Positions 12,170 to 24,212 of a DNA stretch of 64,000 nucleotides are shown piece by piece. Source of the stretch: Glandiceps talaboti (lineage: Eukaryota > Hemichordata > Enteropneusta > Spengelidae); assembly GCF_964340395.1 (NCBI RefSeq), contig NC_135555.1, positions 19,904,947 to 19,968,946 on the forward strand, read 5' to 3'. The translations under genes and the position numbers were made by a program. Position 1 is the stretch's first letter, and every line of letters begins with the position of its first letter. The notes under the pieces were generated by a model. That model was not told the origin of the DNA, did not search any database, and worked only from the letters and a program-made list of their open reading frames with translations.

Positions 12170-14930
12170 CTCCTCGTAAGTTTCTGTAGTTGTTTGAAGT
12201 TTTGGTTGAATTGCCAGCAGTAAAAAAGTCCCATCAAATACAATTTTTCTTAATATTTTTACCCATTCAATAATATGTAACAAATCTTCATTGAAAGTAA
12301 AAAGCTAATTTGGTGAATTACCTGTTTAGCTAGTTGTTAATGAAGTGCCCACCCTGGATTGATGTCCATGTGTAAACAATACAAACAAATTTGAACTCTC
12401 TCCTGCTGATGGGTTTAAGGTGATCAAAAATTAGTATGAAAAATAATACTCCCTACCAGTATTAATAAGAAAACAACATTAGTTTCAATGACTGGGGTCT
12501 TTAGGTTTGCTAAGGCCAAAAAAAAACCCAGAAACGAATTGTTTCTGGTCAGGACAGTTTATTTAAAATGATGTGACGACATTATTTATTTTATTTAATT
12601 CTCAACAAACCTGTCATTCAGTCCTCTATTTATGACAGTTTTTTGTTCTTTTTATTTAGTACTTTAAAGTAAGTGTGTATGTGGGGCAGATGTCATTTGC
12701 TTGTTCATGATTGGCTCTGCAGTTGTCTTCACTGAAGTAGGAAGGGTTATTTTTGTGTTTCTCCACGAATCTGCAGACTGCATGGGCTGGACAAACACAC
12801 ACAAAAAAAGACCGTCACAGGGGTATTTAAGTGGTGTGTCCAGAAACAAATCTTTTTCTCAAAAGTTTTGGGAATGCTTGTAACAGAGGAGGGAAAATCA
12901 GAGAAAAATTGCATTTATTTTCATACCATGTACCATACTTTTGGTAGAAAGCTCAAACTAATCAGTATACCCTCAAACTTATACCAATTTGATGCGGTTG
13001 ACATGCTCTGACACACGGCAGTTTCTTGTGTTCAAAATTGGATGTTCCTCTATCCTTTACCATGTTCATTAAAATGTCATGGAAATCCCAGTTTTCATCT
13101 ACATGTACAAAATGTTGTCTTTTATTTTAATACTATTAATAGGCAGCACAATGGAAGTTGGAACTTTGGCAAATTGTACCTGCTTACCGCCCCTTCACTA
13201 AAACACTGTTACAGTTACCTAAACTTTGAAATTTTTCAAAACTTTTCTTTAAAAACCACTTTAATGAGAGTAATGATCCATTGATAAATGTAATGACTGC
13301 CATCAAACGATATACATCAATGAATCTCTCCAAGTAACACAGTGATGGTCGTTAAAATGCCTGCAAAAATTCACATTTGTGGTCGTGTACAGCCAACACT
13401 AAAATACTTTCAGGCTGACAACATAAGAAGTGAAATATTATTAAGTTTTATTTTAACACTTAGTAACAAGAGCAGGACAGCATCTCATTGTCGTGTGGGC
13501 ATAAAGGAAACAAAGCAGACAACGGTTCCCACTTCAGCCAGATGGCACTCACAAACTTTTACTTTTTTCGTGTGTTAATTGTAATGAATGGAATGACACA
13601 AAAGAAAAATGGCAGCCCATTATTTCACTCTCCCTGGCACAAACAATGGTGTAAGCAATGCTTTCCATATGTTGGGAGAACATTAGAGTTTGATTACAAG
13701 AGACAACTATTTACACTTCAATAATATGGTATTTATAACCACCTAGTAGTCTTAAAGTTAACGATTTCACAGTTTGTCACTTTTTTTATTTTATCACAAA
13801 TTTTCTATGATAAATGAGAATAGAAGGATTTAGTTCTCACCAAGGATATATTCAATATTACAAAAGATTGAAAGTTTTGTTTTTGTTTTGTTTTTCTTGC
13901 GAGTTTGTCGGTCACACCTACCAGAGTTACTGATATTATTTTACTGAGTTACACCTTTGAAAGAGTAGAAAGTTTTACTACATTTGCCATTCCCAAAGTC
14001 AAGATTCTTGGCACGCATTGAAGATGTCCAAAAACTTGAAGATGGGTCTGAACATTTCAGCTCAACTTTTTAAACCAACTGGGATCCTTGAATATTATTA
14101 TCCATATATGAAGCATAATTTCTGTGATAATTTTAGACATGAAAGTGGAATTAAAAGAGAAATGGTCAACATGGAAAAAAAAAATAATACATGAATAAAA
14201 AAGGTACTTCAAGATTGCCAGGTGTTTTGTTGTCCAGAAACAGAATCAAACAAGATATATTTCCCCCTGAAACAAATGAAATTGCTTTCTTGAATGTCAA
14301 CCAAAATTGTACTAATATTGCTTCATTTTACCGTCTTGCTGGACAAATATCTCTGTTGACTCTGGTGGCAACATTTTTTGTTGAGCCAGATGATAAAATG
14401 TAGCACTTTTGGTATGTTTTTTGTTGAGTTTTAACCTAATGTTGTCTCTGCATGAAATCTTTCTGTACCTCACTTCATTCAAGCAAATGCACCGGTGTTT
14501 TTTCGGAGGCTGTATATGGTTTTTGTGACTGTATACCATGGAACTAAAAAGTGAAGAAACTGTTCAACTGTATACACTCAGGACATTACAATATATTATT
14601 TACATTGGATAATATTTCAAGAAACAGTCAGAATTATCCAGGTATCAGTTGCATATATCATTAAATTATGATTTTTCAAATCAAATACAACAAAAGATAA
14701 AGAATTGAAAATTTCTTCAGATTCTCCTGTTGCAGTTAAGAAGTGTATCATATTACAGATTAATTTTGTTCTACCTCATACTCACACAGCAAGACATATT
14801 TTATGAAATATAACTGGAGCATTTCTTCTTCAAGGCTATGTTTCAGTCCAATCTGATTAAAATGTGACAGCGGAGAAAGCGGCTAGATATCTTTATTTAC
14901 CTCTATTTCCACCGTTTTGTCTCGTTTGTT
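12170..14930. other. AT-rich stretch without supported gene
   Basis: Overlapping open frames lie at 12664-12883 and 13342-13724. The frame running 13461-13724 is about 87 codons long with four Cys and reads plausibly, but it has no good donor and no recognised domain. I therefore leave it uncalled. The rest is featureless. Confidence 0.4.
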
Positions 14931-14939
14931 TTGTTTCAG

Positions 14940-15239
14940 GTGATCGCCGCCTTCCCACATCTGACCCTGTGTAATAGTAAATCTCGTTTGAATCTCAAGG
15001 ATCTTGAAAGGTTTTCTTCAACGAATCAGCATGCTTCTTTCAAAATCTTTGAGAGACTGAAACGTAATCCTCTGTGCATACATTTGTTTGTTTATTTTTT
15101 CAACTTCTCCAGTGTGCGGCATAGACGCCGACATAATGCTCAGCTTGATTGGCTACTGAAAAGCGTGAGATTCAAACAAGATCGGGAAGAAAAAGATGGA
15201 CATCTACAGGAGCGGGAAGAAAAAGATGGACATCTACAG
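14940..15239 (+). CDS. Candidate internal exon, 100 codons, phase 0/0
   Basis: A strong acceptor (pyrimidine-rich 14912-14937, then CAG) precedes an open frame of exactly 100 codons. The frame ends at a CAG|GTACAAG donor. The translation starts VIAAFPHLTLCNSKSRL and becomes basic in the middle (SVRHRRRHNAQLDWLLK). It ends with a duplicated charged decapeptide, DREEKDGHLQ then EREEKDGHLQ. Codons use more G and C than the flanks. The next candidate exon (15532) starts in a compatible phase 292 bases downstream. No family is recognised. The start is the splice site, since no initiating Met is apparent, so upstream exons would be needed. The exon could be a chance frame, and its 5' part may be overextended. 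Confidence 0.35.
15180..15239 (+). repeat. 30-bp in-frame tandem duplication at exon end
   Basis: Two 30-base units abut and differ only near the first codon (GAT versus GAG). Each ends CATCTACAG, so the duplication also copies the donor-side exon end. Reading in the exon frame gives two decapeptides differing by D/E. Confidence 0.9.
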
Positions 15240-15270
15240 GTACAAGAATAATTGTTAACAGGTTCTAGAT

Positions 15271-15446
15271 CAGTGTGCCCTCTAATGATGACCAAATTTT
15301 GTTATATTGTGAGTCAAAATGTCAAATACTGGAATTTTTTATGAATCACCACATAGTAAGAGATCTATAAGGAACACTAAATATCAGTGCATCACTAGAA
15401 ATTGTGTGCATCAGTGGCGTGTCAAAATGGCTTAGAGGGAAAACTG
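15271..15446 (+). mobile_element. hAT-like MITE, family CAGTGTGCCC, copy A
   Basis: The left end is CAGTGTGCCCTCTAA. The right end TTAGAGGGAAAACTG is its reverse complement with two changes. The flanks TTCTAGAT and CTCTAGAT match at seven of eight bases, the eight-base target duplication expected of hAT transposons. The interior carries TGCATCACTAGAAATTGTGTGC, shared with the other copies. No transposase is present. Confidence 0.75.
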
Positions 15447-15531
15447 CTCTAGATTCAAAGATATAAATTTTTACTTGAAGTCAACTTTTAAAAAAAAAAT
15501 GATTTTTGAATTTTTACTGACATCTTTTCAG

Positions 15532-15585
15532 CATTGTCAGGAGTTTGCTAAGATGGACTGTTGTCACCTGTCTCTCATGAAACAG
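15532..15585 (+). CDS. Candidate 18-codon internal exon, phase 0/0
   Basis: A good acceptor (TTTTTACTGACATCTTTTCAG) precedes 54 bases open in the same phase as the exon ending at 15239. The donor is CAG|GTAAAAAT. The product is HCQEFAKMDCCHLSLMKQ, with three Cys and two His in 18 residues, which would suit a metal-binding or disulfide segment. The exon upstream ends in phase 0 and the next candidate (17658) begins in phase 0, so the three join without a frameshift. An 18-codon frame can easily arise by chance. The support is the pairing of two good splice sites with matching phase. No family is recognised. Confidence 0.3.
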
Positions 15586-15599
15586 GTAAAAATAAGTTG

Positions 15600-16630
15600 C
15601 TATCAATGAGACACAAGGTGAGTTCATATACATATATAGTTTGGGGTGAAAATTTTGCTGCAATGGTATTCGCAGTAGTTTATTTACTGACGCATACTAC
15701 ATGTATCACTTGCAACTGATTGAACTCAACCTTGATATTAATTACTAAGATATACCTTCTAAATGATCCAATTTATCATACGCATAAAGAATTTTGAGGA
15801 AATCCAATTACGCAATCAACTGTTCTAATAACGCTGAACGACAATTGTAATTTCACAGAATGCATGCATACATGTACTAGAATAATTTAATTACACTTTT
15901 AAGAGGTTTTATTTCACTTAAGTAAAAAATCTATAAACTTGAATTTGTGCCACTTCAAGCGTGTGTTTTGTAAACGAGTGTACAAGTAACTTGACAATGA
16001 ATACAATTAACCTCTGTACGTAGAAACAGTTGATGACTTGTACAATTTTCGGATATCAAAATTTCTACTATTTGTTACTTTTTTTTGATTAATTTGATGC
16101 AAGAATTCATCTACAGGTACAGTGATAGACCTGGTGAGTAATAACCGATAATAAAGTATTGTACACACATAAATAATGGATGTGTAGAAAACGAGATGAA
16201 CTCGATCGAAAAAACGAAATTTCGCAGATAAGGTAAACAAATTTAACTTTAAATAAACAGTACATCAGAAACGTACGCACACAGAACATACGTGACCAGT
16301 GGAAATTATAGGAAGTGCTTAAATGTCCCAATGTTCAACTCAACGAATGCTGTTATTTCATATCGTATTCACTTTTCACCATTTTGCTAGGTGCCTCCTA
16401 ACTATCAGGAAGCCCAGAACAAAACATATGTGTAAAGTGACATGATGTACATCTGGAGGATGAGAAATTGATACTATGCACTGCTTAGGGTGAAAAGTTG
16501 ATACCTAACACAAGGAAAGTGGCAGATGCATCAATATTAATCAGGAGCCATTGAAACAGAGGAAGAGCTAGCGGAGAGAAATGATACAATTGTACGTACG
16601 TCCTTCAACAAAGGTTTTTTGCAGGAGCCT
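15600..16630. other. AT-rich noncoding stretch
   Basis: Probable intron sequence if the flanking exon calls are right. The minus-strand open frames at 16007-16331 have no splice support. Confidence 0.4.
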
Positions 16631-16634
16631 GTGA

Positions 16635-17060
16635 ACACTAAACTTGGCATCATAGGCAAGTAAGGTGTCATATATCATGACATATCACTTTCACTAAGTT
16701 TCAGCGAAAAGCATTTGCTGTTTGTTTTAATATTTCCTCCATGTTGTTTGCTGCTGTGTCTACCCCTATGTATGTTTTAGCTAATAAGCGGTTTACTGTA
16801 AACTTGGCATTATTAGCAAGTCAGGTGTTCTATTGTATCACTTTCAGTGATGAGCTTTTGCCGTTTGTTTGATCTCTTCTCTCTCTGTTGTTGGCTGCTG
16901 TCTCTACTACCCCTATGTCTTTTGCTAATAAGTGGTATACTAAACTCGGCATTAGCATTACAAGTCAGGTGTCCTATCCTGTGTGTCATTTTCAATGAGG
17001 AGCTTAAGTCCTTGTTTTGTCTGTTTCTACTATCTGTTGTTTGGTGTATCATTAAGTCGG
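16635..17060. repeat. Three-copy tandem repeat, 142-160 bp units
   Basis: Units open with AAAC(T/C)(T/C)GGCAT at 16639, 16799 and 16942, and continue through AAGT(A/C)AGGTGT, a TTTCA(A/G)TGA word and a TTTGT..CTGTT region. Divergence is moderate. The + open frame at 16847-17149 is an artefact of the repeat. Confidence 0.8.
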
Positions 17061-17194
17061 TCTATCTAAAGAAACAAAGGATTAAACAAAAGAACTATTA
17101 TTTGGTTGTTTCCTTATTGTTTGAAGCTGTTTCTTTCCCACATCTCTAATCCTATTGTGTGATGGCAGATGCCATTTCTATCCACACATCAACT

Positions 17195-17287
17195 TTGTCT
17201 GTCTGTCTATCTGTCTGTCTGCCTGTCTGTCTGTTTATTTGTTTGTCTGTGTATGTCTGTATCTGTCTGTCTTTGTATCTATGTCTG

Positions 17288-17318
<31 letters not shown>

Positions 17319-17410
17319 GTGTGTGTGTGTCTGTCTGTCTGTCTGTGTCTGTCTGTCTGACTGACTGTCTGTGTGCCTATCTTTCTGGCTGTCTGTCTGT
17401 TTGTCTGCCT
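17195..17410. repeat. (TCTG)n microsatellite
   Basis: Imperfect TCTG tetranucleotide tract of about 215 bases. It gives three Cys/Leu/Ser/Val-rich frames that are not genes. It is the complement type of the tract at 949-1137. Confidence 0.95.
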
Positions 17411-17657
17411 CTCAAAATTAAAAAATAAAATGAAGCAAAATAAAGAATGGTATGTAGAATTAGAATGTAAATCAAAGAAAATTTTTAAGTTTTACGAAAA
17501 AGTACTTGAAGTTACTGAAATATTTGAATCATCATTATGAATTTTCAGATTTTTGACTATTATAATTGTTTTCAGAGAAAACCTTTTGAAAATACATTAA
17601 TATTGGAGTTCTTTTCCTGATTCCTTTGGGAAGTGATGTGTTTGTTATTGTTTATAG

Positions 17658-17874
17658 ATTTTACAAGGGACGACACATGTGAAAATTGCCCTTATGTTTG
17701 ACTGCATGGATTGTCCTTCAAAATGTTCTCAGGAAATACAATCGGTAATACTACTAATAGCTAAAGTGAACATGACAAAACAGAAGACTATGGCTCTTTT
17801 CAGTTTGACGATTCAAAAACCTAGCAGAGCAGACTTAATTGACTGCCATTTAATCAAGGGTAAACAGATCACAG
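17658..17874 (+). CDS. Candidate Cys-rich exon, phase 0 start
   Basis: The acceptor (TGTTTGTTATTGTTTATAG) is followed by an open frame starting ILQGTTHVKIALMFDCMDC and continuing PSKCSQEIQS. Two donors are possible: TCG|GTAATA at 17744 (87 bases, phase 0) or ACAG|GTAGGA at 17874 (217 bases, phase 1). The part before 17744 has better codon character and three clustered Cys. The later part is AT-rich, with an N-M-T glycosylation sequon and one further Cys. It joins in phase with 15532-15585. No family is recognised, so function is unknown. Confidence 0.28.
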
Positions 17875-17899
17875 GTAGGAATGATGACCATTTTATGCT

Positions 17900-20390
17900 A
17901 ATTACCTAATTAGATAGTGTAAACGACAATAATATGGAAATGATGCTAATTAGCAAACAGGTGTAACAATCTCAGGATGCACTTATTGTACGCTTCATCA
18001 ATTCTGGGATAATACACACCAGACTATGATTTATAGACTATCAGACCGTCTGAGGCTGCGTCTGAAGAGATAGATTCATCACAGATGATGATGTAAAAAC
18101 GAGATGACAGGGTAAGAACAAGTGGGCTTAAATGTACATTATGCCAAAGTGTATTTTCCCAACGTCAATTGGAGGTAATAAAGATGAGAAAGTCATTATT
18201 TTTTTTGGAGTGAAAACCGAGTTGACCACTCCAGCTGTTTCTGAGCAAAATCTTATTACGTCACTACGTGGCCATATTTTGTTGTTGTTGAATGATCACT
18301 TATTTCTTAGTATTAAAGGGCCACAGTCCAAAATTTCAGATGTTGTACATGCTATTAAAAGCCTGTCTGATAGTACTTTGTCAACTTAAAGTCTTAAACA
18401 TATGTAAATCACCACTAAAAACATGAAAACTCTCAATACGGGTTATTTTTAATTTATGTATGCATGACTTGGTGATGTAATTATATTGCTCTAAAAAATT
18501 ACATCATTGATATATTCACCATTATTTCAAATAAATGAAAGTAAAGAATATTGCCAGTATCTGAGAGTGATTGAGAGTTCCACAACCTATCATCAAAGCC
18601 CACTTTTTTGGCTTAGTGTACTAAGGATATTTAAATTGTTTTCAATGATAGACTATATAACTTACTGTGAAGAAATCAAACTTATTTCAGACATAATCAC
18701 TGATACAAAAATGTTGACACCAAATCAAAGCAAAGGATTATCCCAAAAAATGTTAGTTGATACATGTAAGACATATAAGAAGATAGTTTTGGTGGGAAAA
18801 ATGTTGTGATCAAATACTCGGTATAAGAGATGAAATTCTCGTCAAACATAAATAATATACACAAAAATGTTGTCACCATATCAACATGAGATATTAATCC
18901 TATAATTCCAGTCCAAAATGGGATTGAAATGTGCCCAAAATTTACAGATGAACGACAACTTTGGTAATTAAAATAAATAAGATGTGATGAAAATACCTCA
19001 TTTTAGAGATAAAATTCTTGACAAACATAATCAAATTAATTTTGACAACGTATCAAAATTTATGCCTATAACCCTAATCAAAAATAAAGTTAATAATGGT
19101 ATCAAAAATTTGCAGAGAAAACAACAAAATTTGGGAATTTGGGTGGAAAGAGGTGTTCCGTTGTGGTGAAAAGATATAGTTTTACTTTTAGACATACAAT
19201 TCAAGGACTCACACAAAATATTTGGCAGCAAATGAAAGAGAAAGCTTGTTACTAGTCACTTCCTTCCAAAATGAAGTTAATATGCGTAAAAAATTTATGG
19301 TTTGACAAAACAAATTTGGTTAAAAATAATTAGTGGGAAGGATATTCAGTGGTGTGAAGAATTACTGGTTTGTGATGATAGGGTACAGTAGCTAGGCATC
19401 ACATTAATGTGTTAATTATTTGTTTAAATTGACAATCAGATAAAAGTGATTAGACACATTTCACAATCACAGTGTCAACAACTTCAAAAACAAACAAGGC
19501 ATAAGTAAACAATGTCAATTTATGCATAGCCATGACCTGACTGAAAAGTTGTGTATTAGACACAGAGCTATATTTACACTGCTAAAACAGAATTTGTAGG
19601 ACGGGACAGCTGTGTCCAGACGTTTTTTAGGTGACATATGGTAGCAGCAGCAAAATATAATATCATAAAATGGAACAAACTAATTAAATTACTGATCAAT
19701 CTTCCAAATCTCGACATTACCCACCGATTAAACCATAAATTATCGGGTATTTGCGCAAACTATAAGGAGAGTCAATTTTCAGAAAATTTATCAAAATACG
19801 ATCATTTCAAAACATTATTTTGGCACCAAGTGATAACTAAAGATGATTTCTCTTGTATTAATCTAAAATAAAGGTAAACTTTCGCAAAAAATTACAAAAA
19901 ATGGATGATTTTTGGATGGAGGGAAATGGAGGCAAAAGTGTCCAGTAGTGCAGAGATTAAAGCCATAAATTACAGTCATCTACTGTGCGCTTACCTCATT
20001 GAAAGATTTGTGTGTCAGATATAGTATGATGTATGGTTGTCAAACAACTGGTGTAGTCACAAAGTCTATGCATTCAAGGGTGTTTCGGGTTTATTTTTCA
20101 TCGCAAAGCAGTTTTTCTTCTCAAAACTGACATATCCTGATTTAGAAACCTTGCAGTTAGCAATCTGTTTCATCATTTGTGAGGTATATATATTATCATA
20201 CTTGAGATTAGCTATTGATTTTTGCCATCAGCATTAACTACTTTTAAAAACTAACCCTTTTTTTCAGTTGTCAATAATTTCCAAATTTTTTTCAAATCAA
20301 ATCAGATGGCTTGACATCAGTAATGTTACATAAAAAATCTCCAGTACTAAAATATGACCCCACACTATATGCAACAATCTTTTAGCTGAA
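17900..20390. other. AT-rich stretch, no supported gene
   Basis: A frame beginning after an AG at 17975 (CTYCTLHQFWDNTHQ...) stops at 18071 and would imply a 100-base intron after 17874; it is not convincing. The open frame at 18132-18389 has a protein-like look but no splice support. The remainder is simple AT-rich DNA. Confidence 0.4.
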
Positions 20391-20391
20391 A

Positions 20392-20394
<3 letters not shown>

Positions 20395-20459
<65 letters not shown>
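20395..20459. repeat. (CA)n microsatellite
   Basis: Uninterrupted CA dinucleotide tract of about 65 bases. It is long enough to be polymorphic and can adopt Z-DNA. Confidence 0.97.
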
Positions 20460-20463
<4 letters not shown>

Positions 20464-20514
20464 CCATGCACACACACAGATAGAGGCAAGAGACAGAGAC
20501 AAAGAAACAAAGAA

Positions 20515-20564
20515 ACTGACAGACAGACAGACAGACAGACAGACAGATAGACAGACAGACAGAC
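20515..20564. repeat. (CAGA)n microsatellite
   Basis: About 50 bases of CAGA units, one interrupted by TAGA, just downstream of the CA tract. Confidence 0.95.
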
Positions 20565-20654
20565 CAAAATTTGACAATAAGTAAATTAAACAAAACAAAA
20601 CAAAACAAAAATTTCATTAATGGTTAATTAGCAGACTGGGATCTCATTTTAACT

Positions 20655-20850
20655 TTCCTGGTTTTTCAGAAATTCCTAAAAGGTGAGTTCTTCCATAACA
20701 AAATCCAAAACGTAATTAAAGCAAACTTTAAAATAATGTCAAGTCTTGCAAGGTTTTTAGAAATTCCCAAAAGTTAAAAAAAATCCAAGTCATAGATATG
20801 TCGCAAACTTTGAAATCATTTGACGTTTTTCAACTTAAAAAAAAAATCTC
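20655..20850. repeat. Short degenerate tandem repeat, about 93-bp unit
   Basis: GGTTTTTCAGAAATTCCTAAAAG at about 20661 recurs as GGTTTTTAGAAATTCCCAAAAG at about 20753, each with a following AAATCCAA and GCAAACTTT. Confidence 0.6.
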
Positions 20851-20859
20851 CAAAGTTCT

Positions 20860-23800
20860 TTTTTAAAAAAAAAAATAACATCAGGATAGATTACATGGGC
20901 TTGGCAGAAAAACAAGAAGAAAGCAAACATTGGATACTGATACCAGCAGTGGGAGGCATTTACTGGTATCTAGGGAGACTTTGATTTCTAGTGGTCAAAA
21001 CTTACAAATACAGTCCTTTGTGTTACCATGGTATCTAGAGATTCATGCTCCTGTTTTTAAACATATCAGATTTTGAGTCTTTCCAAAGTAAAGGTTGTTT
21101 TTCCGGTTGAAACAAGGTACGGAAACTTTCCAGGAGAAGCTAATATTTAAAGGTATATATTGAATTTCAAATTCTCCGGTTTCCTTTGTCACTGATCTCA
21201 AAGCAACGATGTCTTTTTAGTAATGTTGACAAAACTCTGCCAATTTTTGAATACATCCGTCTAGAAATCCATGCCTGTCAATACTTTTTTGTTTATGGAA
21301 CTTTGTTGTAATTTGGGATAAGGTAGAATACCCTGATTTTGATTTTAAGATATGAAGTAGATTAACAGAACCAAATCACAAAATTTGAAAGTCAAAGACA
21401 ACAAAATTCACGTTTCATAAAAAATGATTATTTATACATACAGTGGACATTAATGGCAGATGTACAATCTAACAAATAGGTTACTTTCTACCAATCACAA
21501 ACAAGATTCCATTTCAACCAATCACCTGTACTGTTATTTTTAACCAATCAGAAGTTCAGACACAAATCTAGCAGTAATGCAGGAAAACTTATCTGAAATT
21601 TTTCTTTCTTTTTTCAAAATTGTTTAAATTGAACAAAGTATCAAATGCAGGCATAATTATGGAAAGCTCAGCATAGATAAACAAATATTTACAACATAAT
21701 CTGACAAAAAACCCACATCATTTTGTCATGTTTACACTAAAGATATCGAGTATGAACCAATAAAGAGATGGCATTTTCCAATAAGTTGTTTGCTACTATT
21801 TTGTTGTTTGTTTATTACCAGTTTTTAAAAAAAATACTTTTCACACCAAAACATCGTGTAGGTGGTTCAAAAAAACAAACAAAAACAACAACAATTTTGT
21901 TCAGTTTCCAAGTTTGTATGAAAAAATTTAAATTTTGATACAGATCAGAAATATTGCATTCATTGATAGTTTGCATTGAAGATTAAAAACTAATAATTAA
22001 CAAAAAGGTTTTGACATCACCATGGCAACTTATCTCAGAATGACACAACATCTAGTTGACACCATTTGCCTATATTTGCTATTGTCAAGGTTTAAAAATT
22101 AATCCAACATGTTCAAAATGGACTCAGAACCTGGTAACAAAAGTCTGGTGAATTTTTCCAGTTTCCTATAAATTAGTTGAACCCAAATTTATGTAAATGT
22201 TACCGACAGTCTGAGATGATAAAAATAAAATAAAATAAATAGTGAATCGTACATGGCAGTATTTTTGTATGGAGGTGCTGGGGTGGTGGGGGAGGGGGTA
22301 GTGAGGGAGTGTGTACTGGACTGTGGTAGAAAAGTCTAGTTTGACGTTTCTGATTCAGCACATTTGGCAGAAATACAGTATATGTTTTTACAATTTCTTT
22401 TTAAACTATACAGACTCGGACAATAGAATCTCTTTTTTTGCAAAGAATGCCACCAACAACACTTGTAGCTAACATCTACCAACACTGACAAAAAAAATCC
22501 CAACCTACTATAATATTAAAAGCATACTTCCCACTCTCCTTTAGAAATCACTTCTTGAGGGGGAAAAAAAAACACTTTGACAATTACACCCCCAAAATTA
22601 GATTAAAAATATAACAAAGTTAGTTGAAAAATCAATATGGTGGATTTAAAATGAGATCTGGCTCTATTGGTTATACTTATTTAAAACTAAATTGACAGAA
22701 GGGACTTGAATGGGGGGAAAGTAAATCAATAATGCAATCCGGAACGACCTACTTGTTACGGTTTCCTGAATATCTACAAATCCTTGTCAAGTGATTTGTT
22801 TTAACGTCATAAGACGACGCCTGTCCTTGTGAGCATGGTTGTCGACAAACAAGACTATTTTTACGCCTACTTGTACAGTGTTAAGCTGTCTGTATGACTG
22901 CTACACAAAGGGAATCTAACGTATTCTTTTTTTTTTTAAATCTTCTCTTTGTAGGTCATTTATAGTGTTCAAAATGCACATCTCTGAGAAGACAACAAGT
23001 TCTTTTTTTTTCACTTAGGTACTAAACTCATTTCTGGTTTCGTACTTTTGGATTTCTTGAATGTGCTGATGATTTTTTATTTTAAATGTTTTGAAATTAT
23101 GGTTAACTCTACAAGTTATTTGGTTTCTAGGAAATTCTAATTATAGGTATATGATTTGAAGAGATTTTTTACGAAAATTAAAATCATCAAGTGGATATAT
23201 TAATATACGCTAACTTTAATACATAATTTTGTTGGTCTTCAGTGAAGTTCTTCTAAATACAAGTCTTCTGTTTTTGAATTTAAGTTCAAAATGGAACATG
23301 TAAAATTTCCTTACATATTTAAAAAAAAAAAAAAAATGCTAAAGTGAACAATAGCTCATAGGAAATGACCAGGTCATGCAGAGATATAGGCAGCAAAGCA
23401 CTATACAAATGTATAAGTAAACCTCATGTCATGAGCCAAAACAGTGGTTCACAACAGCTTCAGAGTATGTCAGAGTATCTTGTTACTCCAGTGTCCTGAA
23501 AGATGTAGTACTCTTTTCCTTATATCCCATTAATATTATCAAAGTTGAAAGCCCCAGACAGACTGAGAATTATGTCTATTAAAATTTCAAAGTACAGTCC
23601 TGCTTTGTTTTTAGAAGTTACAAAGACAAAAAATAAAACCGAAATAAAATCAATTGTCAATTAACTGTTGTTGATTTATCATACTTTTATGCTTTTAAAG
23701 AAAATTTTGTCGAGTTCTTATAGAAATACATGTACTGAGGGAAAAGACTTTTTTAAATGGACAATGTAACATCCCCTAGCACCTGTACACACACAGCGCT

Positions 23801-24200
23801 CTCCGTCAACAAAAAGTTAGAAATTGATTTTGTACACGCATCATTCATGATGTTACCAAAAAGTCACTCTATGGCAGAAGTTAGGAAATTATACGAAAAC
23901 TATTACACAACTTTTGATGTTTGAGAAGAAGAAAAATTTCATCCAAAATATTTGAAAATAGAAGGAAAACATAGAGGGAGTGGAAGGTGGTCGTGTGCTT
24001 ACTGGAATAGTGTTATCTATGTTTAATAGTATTAAAGCATGTATCAACATGTCACCACCTAAATAACAACTACACACAAATTTCTGAAAAATGTGTCCTT
24101 TCTTTCTGTTTTCAATTCTCCATTACTGTTTTGTTCCCAAATAACTTAGTACCACACAGCCCACCCTTGAATGCATTCAACACACACATGAAGTATTTGT
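20860..24200. other. AT-rich noncoding stretch
   Basis: No exon is supported. It holds imperfect X-box-like words at 21022-21035 (GTTACCATGGTATC) and 22016-22029 (ATCACCATGGCAAC). A purine tract lies at 22280-22310, and a GC-elevated patch at 22735-22920 where one frame reads VLVSMVVDKQDYFYAYLYS between stops. Confidence 0.4.
21491..21548 (+). promoter_or_regulatory. Cluster of three CCAAT boxes
   Basis: ACCAATCAC, ACCAATCAC and ACCAATCAG have CCAAT starting at 21491, 21518 and 21544, spaced 27 and 26 bases. Regularly spaced CCAAT boxes are typical of NF-Y-bound promoters. No TATA box or first exon can be fixed nearby. Confidence 0.35.
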
Positions 24201-24212
24201 AACACAAAAGTT

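Noticed and set aside
17155-17428. Three overlapping Cys/Val/Ser-rich frames
   Set aside because: They are translations of the (TCTG)n tract.
20297-20617. Cys/Val-rich minus-strand frames of up to 106 codons
   Set aside because: They are produced by the (CA)n and (CAGA)n tracts.
20670-20682. 13-bp microexon between GTTTTTCAG and GTGAGT
   Set aside because: The same GGTTTTT(C)AGAAATTCC(T/C) phrase repeats 92 bases later without a donor, so it is part of a tandem repeat.
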